From positions 1-64,000 of the forward strand of contig CAVPIA010000007.1 of the NCBI GenBank assembly GCA_963704875.1: a stretch of DNA of 64,000 nt, read 5' to 3'. Of the stretch, positions 26,264 through 36,747 are shown piece by piece. Origin of the DNA: CAMYOC01 sp963704875 (GTDB lineage Bacteria; Pseudomonadota; Gammaproteobacteria; Steroidobacterales; XN24). The notes under the pieces were generated by a model that saw only the letters and a list, made by a program, of their open reading frames with translations, did no database searches and had not been told where the DNA came from. Positions within the stretch are counted from its first letter, which is position 1, and each line of letters starts with the position of its first letter. The position numbers and the translations under genes are program-made.

Positions 26264-28114
26264 TCACTCTGCTGGATGCAGCGTTTCGTAAATGCGTTGG
26301 GCCAGCATACGGCTTATGCCCCTGACCCTGCTCAGGTCTTCGAGGCTGGCAGCGGTCACGCCGTGCAGCCCGCCGAATTCTTTCAACAAGGCGCTGCGGC
26401 GTTTTTGCCCCAGGCCTGGTATGTCTTCCAGGATCGAACGTTGCCGCGTTTTTGCCCGCTGGTGCCTGTGGCCGGCAATAGCGAACCGGTGTGCCTCGTC
26501 GCGTATCTGCTGGATCAAGCGCAGCGCCGGGGAATTCCGCGGAAGTATAAGGGCCCGTTTTCTCCCTGCCAAGAATAGCTGTTCGTGCCCGGGCCTGCGG
26601 CTGCGACCCTTGGCTACCGCCAGCAACTCAAGGCCTTCGATCTGTAGTTCGTCGAGAACCCGGGTGGCTTCGCTGAGTTGCCCCTTGCCGCCATCGACCA
26701 TTAACAAGTCCGGCAGCACCGCTTCGCCGCGCTTGATCCGGGTATAACGCCGGGCCAGCGCCTGGGCCATTGCAGCGTAATCATCGCCAGCCGCCACGTC
26801 GGCGATGTTGAAGCGTCGGTAGTCGGATTTGATCGGTCCCTCCGCGCCAAACACAACGCAGGACGCGACGGTTGATTCGCCCTGGGTGTGACTGATGTCG
26901 AAGCACTCGATGCGGCCGGGCTGTTCAGCCAGACCCAGGGCTTCCTGCAGGGCTTCGAGCTGTGCCTGCATCCCGGCCTGGCTGGCGACATGCAGGGCCA
27001 GACCATGCCGGGCATTGTCCGCCGCCAGCTCCAGCCAGCGGGCACGCTCGCCCCGGACCCGGTGACGCAGCTTCACCTGCCGTTCCATCCGCTGGCTGAA
27101 GGCGTCTTCAATCAGATCGGCGTCGACCACTTCCCGATCGGTCACAATCTCATTAGGGATGGGTCGGCCGTCATAGTACTGGGTGATAAAGGCGCCCAGT
27201 ACCTCCTCAGCGTCGGTTCCCGCCACCGTCTTTGGCAACCAGCTGCGGCTGCCAAGATTGCGGCCGCCGCGCACGAACATGACTGCGACGCAGAAGATGC
27301 CGCCCTCCTCGCCCACTGCGAGGACGTCGATATCGCCGCGGTCGCGGTGTGCGCCGGCAAACTGTTGTTGTACGGTCTTTAGACGCGTGATCTGGTCCCG
27401 GATACGACCCGCTTCTTCAAACGCAAGTCGTGCGGAGGCTTGCTCCATCCGTGTGACAAGCTCAGAGATCACCTCACCGCTGCGCCCTTCCAGAAAGCGC
27501 ACTGCATGCTCGACATCACCTGCATACTCCTGCCTGGGAATCAGATCCACACAGGGTCCGGAGCATCGCTGTATCTGATATTGGAGACAGGGTCGGCTGC
27601 GATGGGAAAAGAAACTGTCCTCGCAGGAACGGAGCCGAAACAGTTTCTGCAGCAGATTCAGCGATTCTCTGACTGCGCCTGCGGACGGATATGGGCCGAA
27701 CAGACGGCCTGGTATACGACGACTGCCGCGATAGAAAGACAGGCGCGGGTAGGCATGATCCGAGGACAGGTGAATATAGGGATAACTCTTGTCATCGCGA
27801 AGCAGTACGTTGAAGCGCGGCCGATGCTCCTTGATCAGGTTGTTTTCGAGGATCAGCGCTTCGCCTTCACTGCCGCTGACACTGACCTCGATCGCCTGGA
27901 TCTTCTGGACCAACAGGCCGGTTTTGCCAGCGGGGATGCCACTGCGGAAATAGCTGGTCACGCGTTTGCGCAGATCGCGCGCCTTGCCGACGTAAAGCAC
28001 TTTGCCGGCCTGATCGAGAAAGCGATAAACCCCGGGTTTGTGCGGCAGGCGTCGTAACACCGGCCGCGGGTCAAACGTATCCGGTCGGTCGGTATCGCCG
28101 GGTGCGCCGCTCAC
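26264..28114 (-). CDS. uvrC: Excinuclease ABC subunit C
   Basis: A 616-residue nucleotide-excision-repair nuclease that makes the two cuts around a lesion. The N-terminal GIY-YIG domain (KPGVYRFLDQAGKVLYVGKARDL, about residues 27-50), the UVR helix pair (about 200-235), the RNase H-like domain with RIECFDISHTQGE, and the C-terminal double HhH (DIPGLGQKRRSALL) are all visible. The GTG start overlaps the stop of the upstream glycosylase gene (GTGA), so the two repair genes are coupled. Confidence 0.96.
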   Translation of the reverse strand: MSGAPGDTDRPDTFDPRPVLRRLPHKPGVYRFLDQAGKVLYVGKARDLRKRVTSYFRSGIPAGKTGLLVQKIQAIEVSVSGSEGEALILENNLIKEHRPRFNVLLRDDKSYPYIHLSSDHAYPRLSFYRGSRRIPGRLFGPYPSAGAVRESLNLLQKLFRLRSCEDSFFSHRSRPCLQYQIQRCSGPCVDLIPRQEYAGDVEHAVRFLEGRSGEVISELVTRMEQASARLAFEEAGRIRDQITRLKTVQQQFAGAHRDRGDIDVLAVGEEGGIFCVAVMFVRGGRNLGSRSWLPKTVAGTDAEEVLGAFITQYYDGRPIPNEIVTDREVVDADLIEDAFSQRMERQVKLRHRVRGERARWLELAADNARHGLALHVASQAGMQAQLEALQEALGLAEQPGRIECFDISHTQGESTVASCVVFGAEGPIKSDYRRFNIADVAAGDDYAAMAQALARRYTRIKRGEAVLPDLLMVDGGKGQLSEATRVLDELQIEGLELLAVAKGRSRRPGHEQLFLAGRKRALILPRNSPALRLIQQIRDEAHRFAIAGHRHQRAKTRQRSILEDIPGLGQKRRSALLKEFGGLHGVTAASLEDLSRVRGISRMLAQRIYETLHPAE

Positions 28115-28761
28115 GCGGCAGGACGGCAGCCCGCAATGGCCGCGACCTGGGTAACAACAGCAAGGAACATCGATTCTGTGAGACGCCGGGTCTGCGTGTT
28201 GTAACGGCTGCAGTGGTAGGAATCGACCATGAACATAGAGCCCAGGTGATGTTCGGCACCATGCGCGAAGCGGCAGCTCGCCAACGGGAGTTTCAGCGCT
28301 TTGAGCACCGCATCATGCGCGATCCGACCCAGGGCAAGCACGGCTGCCCCGCTGGGTAGTCTCGCCAGTTCGGCCGCAAGAAAGCGATTGCATTGACGAA
28401 TCTCGCCGCCGACCGGTTTGTTCGCCGGCGGCAGGCACTTGACCGCATTGGTGATGCGGCATTCTGTCAGCACAAGACCATCATCTACGCGATCCGAGCC
28501 TTCATGACTTGCCAGGCCCAGCTTGTACAGGGTGCGATACAGCAGGAGCCCGGCGTGATCCCCGGTAAAAGGCCTGCCGGTGCGGTTGGCGCCATGCATG
28601 CCCGGCGCCAACCCTACGATCAACAGACGCGGATTTGCGTCGCCGAAAGCGGGTACCGGCCGCGCGTGATAGTCCGGGTGTTCGGCCCGCACTTGATCAA
28701 GAAACCCCGCCAGACGAGGGCATCGTCTGCAGTCGGGATCGAAACAGGGCGTCGCGTCCAT
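28111..28761 (-). CDS. Uracil-DNA glycosylase, family 5 (UdgB type)
   Basis: A 216-residue base-excision enzyme. Motif A is GLAPGMHGANRTGRPF (about residues 50-65), and motif C is SYHCSRYNTQT, the form found in family 5 (UDGb). Cysteines at 6, 11 and 14 plus the pair in ECRITNAVKC would hold a [4Fe-4S] cluster. Family 5 enzymes lack the usual Asp/Asn in motif A, as seen here, and act on uracil and some deaminated purines. It precedes uvrC with a four-base overlap, forming a repair pair. Confidence 0.85.
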   Translation of the reverse strand: MDATPCFDPDCRRCPRLAGFLDQVRAEHPDYHARPVPAFGDANPRLLIVGLAPGMHGANRTGRPFTGDHAGLLLYRTLYKLGLASHEGSDRVDDGLVLTECRITNAVKCLPPANKPVGGEIRQCNRFLAAELARLPSGAAVLALGRIAHDAVLKALKLPLASCRFAHGAEHHLGSMFMVDSYHCSRYNTQTRRLTESMFLAVVTQVAAIAGCRPAA

Positions 28762-28773
28762 AAGGTTGAGGTC

Positions 28774-30105
<1,332 letters not shown>

Positions 30106-30273
30106 AGTATCTCTTTGCCGACGGCGTGTTCGAAGGAGATCGTTAGGCGGCGCATTATCCCCGATGCTTCCATCAGGCCTCAAGCGCGGCTTGCCAACGG
30201 TCGCGCCATGACTGGCCGCGGCAGCTCTCAGAGCATGAGGTCGCTCAGTATTCTCGGGGACAGCCGCAATGCA

Positions 30274-30301
30274 AAAGAAAGCCCCGGCATGCTGCCGGGG
30301 C
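30274..30301 (-). terminator. Terminator after aceA
   Basis: A nine-base stem (GCCCCGGCA with TGCCGGGGC) with a three-base loop is followed on the minus strand by TTTCTTTT. It separates the glyoxylate-shunt genes from icd. Confidence 0.92.
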
Positions 30302-30327
30302 TTGTTCAGTGCGGTCTGGGGAAACGC

Positions 30328-31614
30328 TCAGATTGCTTTTTCGAACTGAGCCTCTTCTGTGGAACCACTCAGCGCAGTGATGGATGACTCGCCTGCAGTG
30401 ACCACCTGAGTCACCGCGTCGAAGTAACCGGCGCCGACTTCGCGCTGGTGCTTGGTGGCGGTGTAGCCATCTTTCTCGCTGCCGAACTCTGCATCCTGCA
30501 GCTTCACGTAGGCTGACATCTGGCTTTCCTTGTAGCCCTTGGCCAGGGTGAACATGCTGTAGTTCAACGCGTGGAAGCCAGCCAGGGTGATGAACTGGAA
30601 TTTGTAGCCCATGGCGCCGAGTTCGCGCTGGAACTTGGCAATGGTTGCGTCGTCCAGGTTCTTCCGCCAGTTGAAAGACGGCGAACAGTTGTAGGCCAGC
30701 AGCTGATCCGGATACTGCGCCTGAATCGCTTCCGCAAACTGCTTGGCCCCGTGCAGATCCGGGACGGATGTTTCACACCAGATCAGGTCGGCCAGCGGCG
30801 CATACGCCAGGCCCCGGGCGATCGCCTGATCGAGACCGGCATTAACCCGGAAGAAGCCTTCGGGGGTGCGCTCGCCAGGAAGGATGAATTCGCGATCGCG
30901 CTCGTCGACATCAGAGGTCAGCAGATTTGCCGATTCCGCGTCAGTGCGTGCCACCAGCACCGTCGGGACGCCACATACATCGGCTGCCAGGCGCGCCGCG
31001 GCCAGCTTGTTTACGGCCTCCTGCGTCGGCACCAGGACTTTGCCGCCCATGTGGCCGCATTTCTTGGCTGAGGACAGCTGGTCTTCGAAGTGCACGCCGG
31101 CGGCGCCGGCTTCGATCATCTGCTTCATCAATTCGAACGCGTTGAGGACGCCGCCAAAGCCAGCTTCGGCGTCGGCTACGATGGGTTTGAACCAGTCGAC
31201 ACTGTGGTCGCCTTCGGCGTGGGTGATCTGGTCTGCCCGTTGCAGGCAGCGGTTGATTCGCGCGACGACTGATGGCACCGAGTTGGCCGGATAGAGCGAC
31301 TGATCGGGATACATTTCGCCGGACAGATTCGCGTCGCCGGCGACCTGCCAGCCAGACAGATAGATGGCGTCAAGACCGGCTTTGACCTGCTGCATCGCCT
31401 GATTGCCGGTCAGCGCGCCGAGTGCGTTGACGAACGGTTTCTCATGGATATAGGACCACAGTTTTTCAGCGCCGAGTCTGGCCAGCGTGTAATCGATCTG
31501 TACCGAGCCCTGCAGGCGCAGCACGTCGTCAGCGCTATACGGGCGTTCGATGCCTTTCCATCGGGCATCTTTTGCCCAGGATTTTGTCAGTCTTGCGGCG
31601 GATTTATCGGTCAT
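30328..31614 (-). CDS. aceA: Isocitrate lyase
   Basis: A 428-residue enzyme cleaving isocitrate to glyoxylate and succinate. The active-site signature KKCGHMGGKVL is present, with the catalytic Cys. EDQLSSAKKCGH, VARTDAESA and the C-terminal KGYKESQMSAYVKLQ are typical. Its ATG has AGAGGT upstream. It follows aceB by about forty bases, so the two glyoxylate-shunt genes form one unit ending at the terminator 30274-30301. There is no aceK in the window. Confidence 0.97.
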   Translation of the reverse strand: MTDKSAARLTKSWAKDARWKGIERPYSADDVLRLQGSVQIDYTLARLGAEKLWSYIHEKPFVNALGALTGNQAMQQVKAGLDAIYLSGWQVAGDANLSGEMYPDQSLYPANSVPSVVARINRCLQRADQITHAEGDHSVDWFKPIVADAEAGFGGVLNAFELMKQMIEAGAAGVHFEDQLSSAKKCGHMGGKVLVPTQEAVNKLAAARLAADVCGVPTVLVARTDAESANLLTSDVDERDREFILPGERTPEGFFRVNAGLDQAIARGLAYAPLADLIWCETSVPDLHGAKQFAEAIQAQYPDQLLAYNCSPSFNWRKNLDDATIAKFQRELGAMGYKFQFITLAGFHALNYSMFTLAKGYKESQMSAYVKLQDAEFGSEKDGYTATKHQREVGAGYFDAVTQVVTAGESSITALSGSTEEAQFEKAI

Positions 31615-31656
31615 GGCTAATACCTCTAGGCCTGTGCCCCATTGTTTCAGAATCGT

Positions 31657-33264
31657 TCAGTCGATCGCCTCATAGGCGACAAGAGTAAGGAAATCAATAA
31701 ACTCGTCTTCGCGGGTGATGCCATCGAGCAGACTGGCGGCCTGCTCGTAGTGACCGCCTGCAAACGCCTGCTCGCCCACCTCTTTGCGAATCGACGCGAG
31801 TTCCTCGTCTCGCAGGTTCTCGTACATCTCCAGCGTAATCCGCCGTCCATCCTCGAGCTCACCGCGGGGATGCCGGATCCATTGCCAGATCTGTGCCCTG
31901 GAGATTTCCGCTGTGGCTGCGTCCTCCATCAGGTTGTAGATCGGCACGCAGCCATTGCCGCCCAGCCAGGCAGCCATATAGCGGATTGCGATATTGATGT
32001 TGTGGCGCAGACCGCTCTCGCTGATGTTGCCCGGCGGGATCGCCAGCAGGTCCGCTGCATTGACAGTCACGTCTTCTCGCAGTCTGGACAGCTGATTGGG
32101 TCCCGGCATGTGTTGGTCAAAGACTTCCAGTGCCAGCCCCACCAGCCCCGGATGCGCGACCCAGGTACCATCGTGGCCATCGCCCGCTTCGCGTTCCTTG
32201 TCCTGACGAACCTTGGCGATCGCGGCTTCGTTGGCCGCCTCGTCACCCTTGATCGGGATCTGCGCCGCCATGCCGCCGATGGCCAGGGCGCCGCGGTGGT
32301 GGCAGGTCTTGATTACCAGCTGTGAATAGGACCGCAGAAAATGAGTGGTCATGGTGACCTGGCTGCGCTCGGGGAGCACGAAATCCGGGTATTTCTGAAA
32401 TTTCTTGATAAAGCTGAAAATATAGTCCCAGCGACCGCAGTTGAGTCCGACGATGTAATCCTTCAGCGCGTACAGGATCTCGTCTATTTCAAACGCGGCA
32501 AGGATCGTCTCTATCAGGACGGTGCATTTGATCGTGCCGTGGCGAAGACCGAGGTAGTTCTCCGAGAATTCAAAAACCTCTGTCCACAGTCGTGCTTCCT
32601 GGTGGCCTTCGAGTTTGGGCAGATAGAAATACGGGCCGGTGCCGCGCTTGAGTGCAGTTTCGGCGTTGTGGAACAGGTACAGGCCAAAGTCGACAAACGC
32701 GCCAGGCACCCGTTTGCCATCCACCAGAATGTGCTTCTCGAACAAATGCCAGCCGCGCGGTCGGACAATCAATACCGCGTGCTCCTCTGCGAGCTGGTAT
32801 CGCTTGCCTTCCGGGCTGGTGAAGTCGATCTCGCCGCTGATCGCGTCGCGCAGGTTGATCTGCCCCTGAATCACATTCGACCAGGTCGGCGTCAGCGAGT
32901 CCTCGCAGTCGGCCATAAACACCCTGGCACCCGAGTTCAGCGCGTTGATCACCATTTTCCGGTCGGTAGGGCCGGTGATTTCCACTCGCCGGTCCTGCAG
33001 ATCGGCAGGAATTGAGCCGACCTGCCAGTCAGAAGCGCGGATCTGGCGGGTGCCTGCGAGGAAATCCGGGAAGTTGCCCTGATTGATTTCCTGCTGTCGC
33101 TGCCGGCGCCGTTCCAGCAACGCCTCGACCTTTGGTGCAAACCGACGCGTCAGCTCGACCACAAAGCGCATTGCGTCCGGCGTCAGAATCTCGTCGAAAC
33201 CCGGCTCCATGGCGCCGAGAATCTCGTAGTCCGTGGTCTTTGCCTGTTCGGACTGACGGCTCAT
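31657..33264 (-). CDS. aceB: Malate synthase A
   Basis: A 535-residue enzyme joining glyoxylate and acetyl-CoA into malate. Length and motifs are those of isoform A: FMADCEDSLTPTWSNV, GPYFYLPKLEGHQEARLW, CTVLIETILAAFEIDEIL and GRWDYIFSFIKK. The ATG has AAGGAG upstream. First gene of aceB-aceA. About 65 bases before it on its own strand is a short GC stem followed by TTTTT, perhaps a leader structure. Confidence 0.97.
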   Translation of the reverse strand: MSRQSEQAKTTDYEILGAMEPGFDEILTPDAMRFVVELTRRFAPKVEALLERRRQRQQEINQGNFPDFLAGTRQIRASDWQVGSIPADLQDRRVEITGPTDRKMVINALNSGARVFMADCEDSLTPTWSNVIQGQINLRDAISGEIDFTSPEGKRYQLAEEHAVLIVRPRGWHLFEKHILVDGKRVPGAFVDFGLYLFHNAETALKRGTGPYFYLPKLEGHQEARLWTEVFEFSENYLGLRHGTIKCTVLIETILAAFEIDEILYALKDYIVGLNCGRWDYIFSFIKKFQKYPDFVLPERSQVTMTTHFLRSYSQLVIKTCHHRGALAIGGMAAQIPIKGDEAANEAAIAKVRQDKEREAGDGHDGTWVAHPGLVGLALEVFDQHMPGPNQLSRLREDVTVNAADLLAIPPGNISESGLRHNINIAIRYMAAWLGGNGCVPIYNLMEDAATAEISRAQIWQWIRHPRGELEDGRRITLEMYENLRDEELASIRKEVGEQAFAGGHYEQAASLLDGITREDEFIDFLTLVAYEAID

Positions 33265-33456
33265 AAACTGACTCCTTTAGCATTCATAAACAAGGGCTTG
33301 CGACTTAAATCTAACCCTGTATCTGGATAAAAAGCGGACCCCGCTTCCGCAGTGCACAATATAGTGTTTCGCTCAGCGTATTGCAAAGCAAAAACTGCCG
33401 CAATTCGCCATTGGTACCAGACGCTTGCGTGCGCCCGGCATGCGTATACTTACTCA

Positions 33457-34014
33457 GTGATTTTAGTGCTCCTGAACAAGCCTTTCCGCGTTCTGAGTCA
33501 GTTTTCTCGGCATGAAAACAAAGTGACCCTGGCCGACTATGTCGAGCTGCCGGATATCTACCCCGCGGGAAGACTCGATTTTGACAGCGAGGGCCTGCTG
33601 GTACTGACGGATGACGGGCGGCTGCAGGCACGGATCACGCATCCGTCCAGCAAGCTGCCAAAGACCTATCTGGTTCAGGTAGAGGGGTTGCCCGGGGATG
33701 AGGCTATTGCCGGGCTTCAGCAAGGCGTGGTCATCGGTGGGCGACGGACCCGTCCCGCTGGTGCACGGCTTATCCAGGAGCCTGACTGGCTCTGGTCACG
33801 GGAGCCCCCGATCCGCTACCGGAAGACGGTGCCGACGACTTGGATGGAGCTGGTATTGCGCGAGGGACAGAACCGGCAGGTGCGGCGGATGACTGCGGCG
33901 GTGGGCCATCCGGCGCTGCGTCTGGTCCGTCAAAGTGTGGGGCCGTGGACGCTTGCCGGTCTGCAGCCCGGGGAATGGCGATATGGCGATCCCGGCGAAC
34001 TCGCTGGATTCTGA
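33457..34014 (+). CDS. rluE: 23S rRNA pseudouridine synthase RluE-like
   Basis: About 185 residues, the length of RluE, which modifies U2457 of 23S rRNA. LLNKPFRVLSQF opens the catalytic domain, the active-site motif PAGRLDFDSEGLLVLTDDG carries the catalytic Asp, and the C-terminal LREGQNRQVRRMTAAVGHPALRLVR is the conserved end. The start is uncertain: no ATG fits, and I choose the GTG at 33457 (a GTG at 33466 is possible); the longer frame from 33352 adds foreign residues. Divergent from aceB. Confidence 0.9.
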   Translation: MILVLLNKPFRVLSQFSRHENKVTLADYVELPDIYPAGRLDFDSEGLLVLTDDGRLQARITHPSSKLPKTYLVQVEGLPGDEAIAGLQQGVVIGGRRTRPAGARLIQEPDWLWSREPPIRYRKTVPTTWMELVLREGQNRQVRRMTAAVGHPALRLVRQSVGPWTLAGLQPGEWRYGDPGELAGF

Positions 34015-34062
34015 ATCCCGGCTTGCCAGACTTGCCAGATAGAGGTGCTGCCTGAACCGGCG

Positions 34063-35415
34063 TCAGCGACCCCGCAGACCAGCGATACGCATCGCCAGCT
34101 CCAGCGCCTGCTCATAGTTCAGGCGCGGATCCACCTGAGATTTGTAGGCCCGAGCCAGATCGGCATCGGTCAGGCCGCGGGCCCCGCCGGTGCATTCGGT
34201 GACGTTGTCACCCGTCAATTCGATATGCACCCCGCCAAGATAGCTGCCGGCCTCGCGGTGGATTTCAAACGCGAGTTCGACTTCACGCAGGATGTTGTCA
34301 AAACGACGGGTCTTGAGGCCGCTGGCTGTGGATTCGGTGTTGCCGTGCATTGGATCACAGGTCCACAAGACCGTGCTGCCGGTCGCGCGAACGGCGTCGA
34401 TCATGGCCGGCAGACGGGCTTCAATCTCTCCGGCGCCGAAACGATGGATCAATGTCAGTCGACCCGGTTCATTGTCGGGATTGAGCCGGGCGATCAGCTC
34501 CTGTAACCATTCTGCGGTCATGCCGGAGCCGATCTTGATCGCCAGCGGATTGGAAATGCCGCGGAAGAACTCGACGTGGGCACCATCAACATCCGCGGTG
34601 CGCATGCCGATCCAGGGAAAGTGCGTTGACAGGTTGTACCAGTGCCCGCGGCGTTCGATAAACCGGGTTTGCGCCTGCTCATAAAGCAGATGCAGGCCCT
34701 CGTGACTGCTGTAAAAGTCAATCCGCCGGGTGTGGTGGACCGGGGTCCCGGCGATGGACTCGAAAAAATCCAGCGAATCGGCGATTGAGTCGACAATGCG
34801 TCGGTACTGCTTGGCCAGGGGTGAGTGGGCGACGAAATCCAGATCCCAGTACTCAGGATGATGCAGATCGGCAAAGCCGCCATCGACCAGAGCGCGGACA
34901 AAATTCAGGGTCAGGGCCGCTCGCTCGTAGCCCCGCATCATAAGCTGGGGATCGGGGATCCGGTCCTCGGCAGTGAAGCCATTCCGGTTTACCAGATCGC
35001 CGCGGTAGCTTGGCAGGGTCAATTCGCCGCGGGTCTCGGTGTCGGCGGATCTTGGTTTGGCATACTGGCCTGCCATGCGTCCGACGCGGATCACCGGCTT
35101 CTTCAGCCCCTGCAACAGCACCACACTCATCTGCAGCAGGATCTTCAGCTTCTTGGCGATGCGGTCCGAGTTGCATTCGTCAAAGCTTTCCGCGCAATCG
35201 CCGCCCTGGAGCAGAAAGCGCTGGCCCCGCTGTGCCTCTGCAATCTGCTGTTTCAAAGCCTCGACCTCGCCGGATACCACCAGCGGCGGCAGGCGGCTCA
35301 GGTTGGCGATCACGGCTTCAACCGCGGACGCATCAGGGTAGCCGGGTTGCTGCACCGCTTTGCGGGTATTCCAGCTGGCCGGATGCCAGGAAGTTTGGTC
35401 GTGGGATCGGGTCAT
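34063..35415 (-). CDS. Class II 3-deoxy-7-phosphoheptulonate synthase (DAHP synthase)
   Basis: A 450-residue enzyme catalysing the first step of the shikimate pathway. Class II features are clear: LLQGGDCAESF, VIRVGRMAGQYAKPRS, WIGMRTADVDGAHVEF, KIGSGMT and DPMHGNT. Class II enzymes are plant-like and also occur in many proteobacteria. Convergent with rluE, divergent from the dehydrogenase at 35581. Confidence 0.95.
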   Translation of the reverse strand: MTRSHDQTSWHPASWNTRKAVQQPGYPDASAVEAVIANLSRLPPLVVSGEVEALKQQIAEAQRGQRFLLQGGDCAESFDECNSDRIAKKLKILLQMSVVLLQGLKKPVIRVGRMAGQYAKPRSADTETRGELTLPSYRGDLVNRNGFTAEDRIPDPQLMMRGYERAALTLNFVRALVDGGFADLHHPEYWDLDFVAHSPLAKQYRRIVDSIADSLDFFESIAGTPVHHTRRIDFYSSHEGLHLLYEQAQTRFIERRGHWYNLSTHFPWIGMRTADVDGAHVEFFRGISNPLAIKIGSGMTAEWLQELIARLNPDNEPGRLTLIHRFGAGEIEARLPAMIDAVRATGSTVLWTCDPMHGNTESTASGLKTRRFDNILREVELAFEIHREAGSYLGGVHIELTGDNVTECTGGARGLTDADLARAYKSQVDPRLNYEQALELAMRIAGLRGR

Positions 35416-35580
35416 AGTGACCTAATCCTAACCTGAGATGCCGCAATGCAAAAGAAGTACACTCACATCGTCGGTGGACCCTTCAGCGCCGAATTGGCAA
35501 AATGCCCGCCTCTCCGCTCCCCGGGACCGCTCCGGGAAGCCCATCGATAATTCGATTTTTGGTTCCTTCTGGAGGCCTTT

Positions 35581-36747
35581 ATGCATCGCGTTCTAGTCCT
35601 TGGTGCCGGCAAGATCGGCGCCTTGATATCTGGTTTGCTGGGTGAGTCCGGTGACTATCAGATCCAGCTGGCCGATCTTGATGGCGATACCGCCAGAGGC
35701 GTCGTCAAGGCGCATCAGCTGGATTCCGTAACGCCGTTTCAGCTGGACGCCTCCAACACCGACGATCTGCGGGCGCATCTGGAACAGCACCCGGCGGATG
35801 CGGTGCTCTCCGGTCTGCCGTATTTCTGCAATGAAGGTGTCGCAGCGGTGGCGGCCGAGCTGGGCCTGCACTATTTCGACCTCACCGAAGATGTTGCGGT
35901 GACCCGCGCCGTGCGCAGCATGGCCGAGGGAGCGAAAACAGCGTTTGCGCCCCAGTGCGGTCTTGCGCCCGGGTTTATCAGTATCGCGGCGAATGAGCTT
36001 ATCCAGCACTTTGAGCGCATCGATACGGTCAAGTTGAGGGTCGGCGCGCTGCCGCAGAATCCCAGCAATGTCCTGAAGTACTCGCTGACCTGGTCAACCG
36101 ACGGGCTGATCAATGAATACGGCAACACCTGCCAAAGCGTGGTCAACGGTGAGACTGTGGATGTGCTGCCTCTGGAAGGCCGCGAAGAAGTCGAGATAGA
36201 CGGCACTCTGTACGAGGCGTTCAACACCTCCGGTGGTCTTGGCTCACTTGGCGAGACCTATGGTGGCCAGGTGCGGCAAATGAACTACAAGACGATGCGC
36301 TATCCAGGGCATTGCGAGCAGATGCGTTTGCTGATGAACGGATTGCGTCTGAATGAGGACCGGGGCACCTTGAAACGGGTGCTGGAGAATGCGGTGCCGC
36401 GGACGCTGCAGGACGTGGTGGTGATCTATGTGTCTGTCAATGGCTGGCAGGACGGCGAGTATCGCGAAGAGAACTACGTCAACAAGATCTATCCTCAGGT
36501 CATTGTCGGTCGGCTCTGGTCAGCGATCCAGGTGACTACAGCAGCCGGCGTATGTGCGGTGCTGGATCGCGTGATTACCAATGCCGGGGATTACCAGGGC
36601 TTTGTCGCCCAGGAGAATTTCCGGCTCAAAGACATCCTGGATAACCGGTTCGGGCACTACTACGCTCACGGCGGGACGAGCGCGATATCAGCCACGCTGG
36701 TCGCGACCGGCGGTGCCGGTCACCAGCGTCACAAGGGAGCGAACTGA
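35581..36747 (+). CDS. Saccharopine dehydrogenase family / lysine dehydrogenase-like protein
   Basis: A 388-residue NAD(P)-dependent enzyme. Rossmann fold at the N-terminus (VLVLGAGKIGALISGLL, about 4-20); the C-terminal saccharopine dehydrogenase-type domain has YGGQVRQMNYKTMRYPGHCEQM. Relatives include lysine 6-dehydrogenase and saccharopine dehydrogenase, which produce aminoadipate semialdehyde. The ATG has GGAGG close upstream. It overlaps the aldehyde dehydrogenase gene (TGATG), which strongly suggests that the next enzyme oxidises its product. Confidence 0.88.
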   Translation: MHRVLVLGAGKIGALISGLLGESGDYQIQLADLDGDTARGVVKAHQLDSVTPFQLDASNTDDLRAHLEQHPADAVLSGLPYFCNEGVAAVAAELGLHYFDLTEDVAVTRAVRSMAEGAKTAFAPQCGLAPGFISIAANELIQHFERIDTVKLRVGALPQNPSNVLKYSLTWSTDGLINEYGNTCQSVVNGETVDVLPLEGREEVEIDGTLYEAFNTSGGLGSLGETYGGQVRQMNYKTMRYPGHCEQMRLLMNGLRLNEDRGTLKRVLENAVPRTLQDVVVIYVSVNGWQDGEYREENYVNKIYPQVIVGRLWSAIQVTTAAGVCAVLDRVITNAGDYQGFVAQENFRLKDILDNRFGHYYAHGGTSAISATLVATGGAGHQRHKGAN

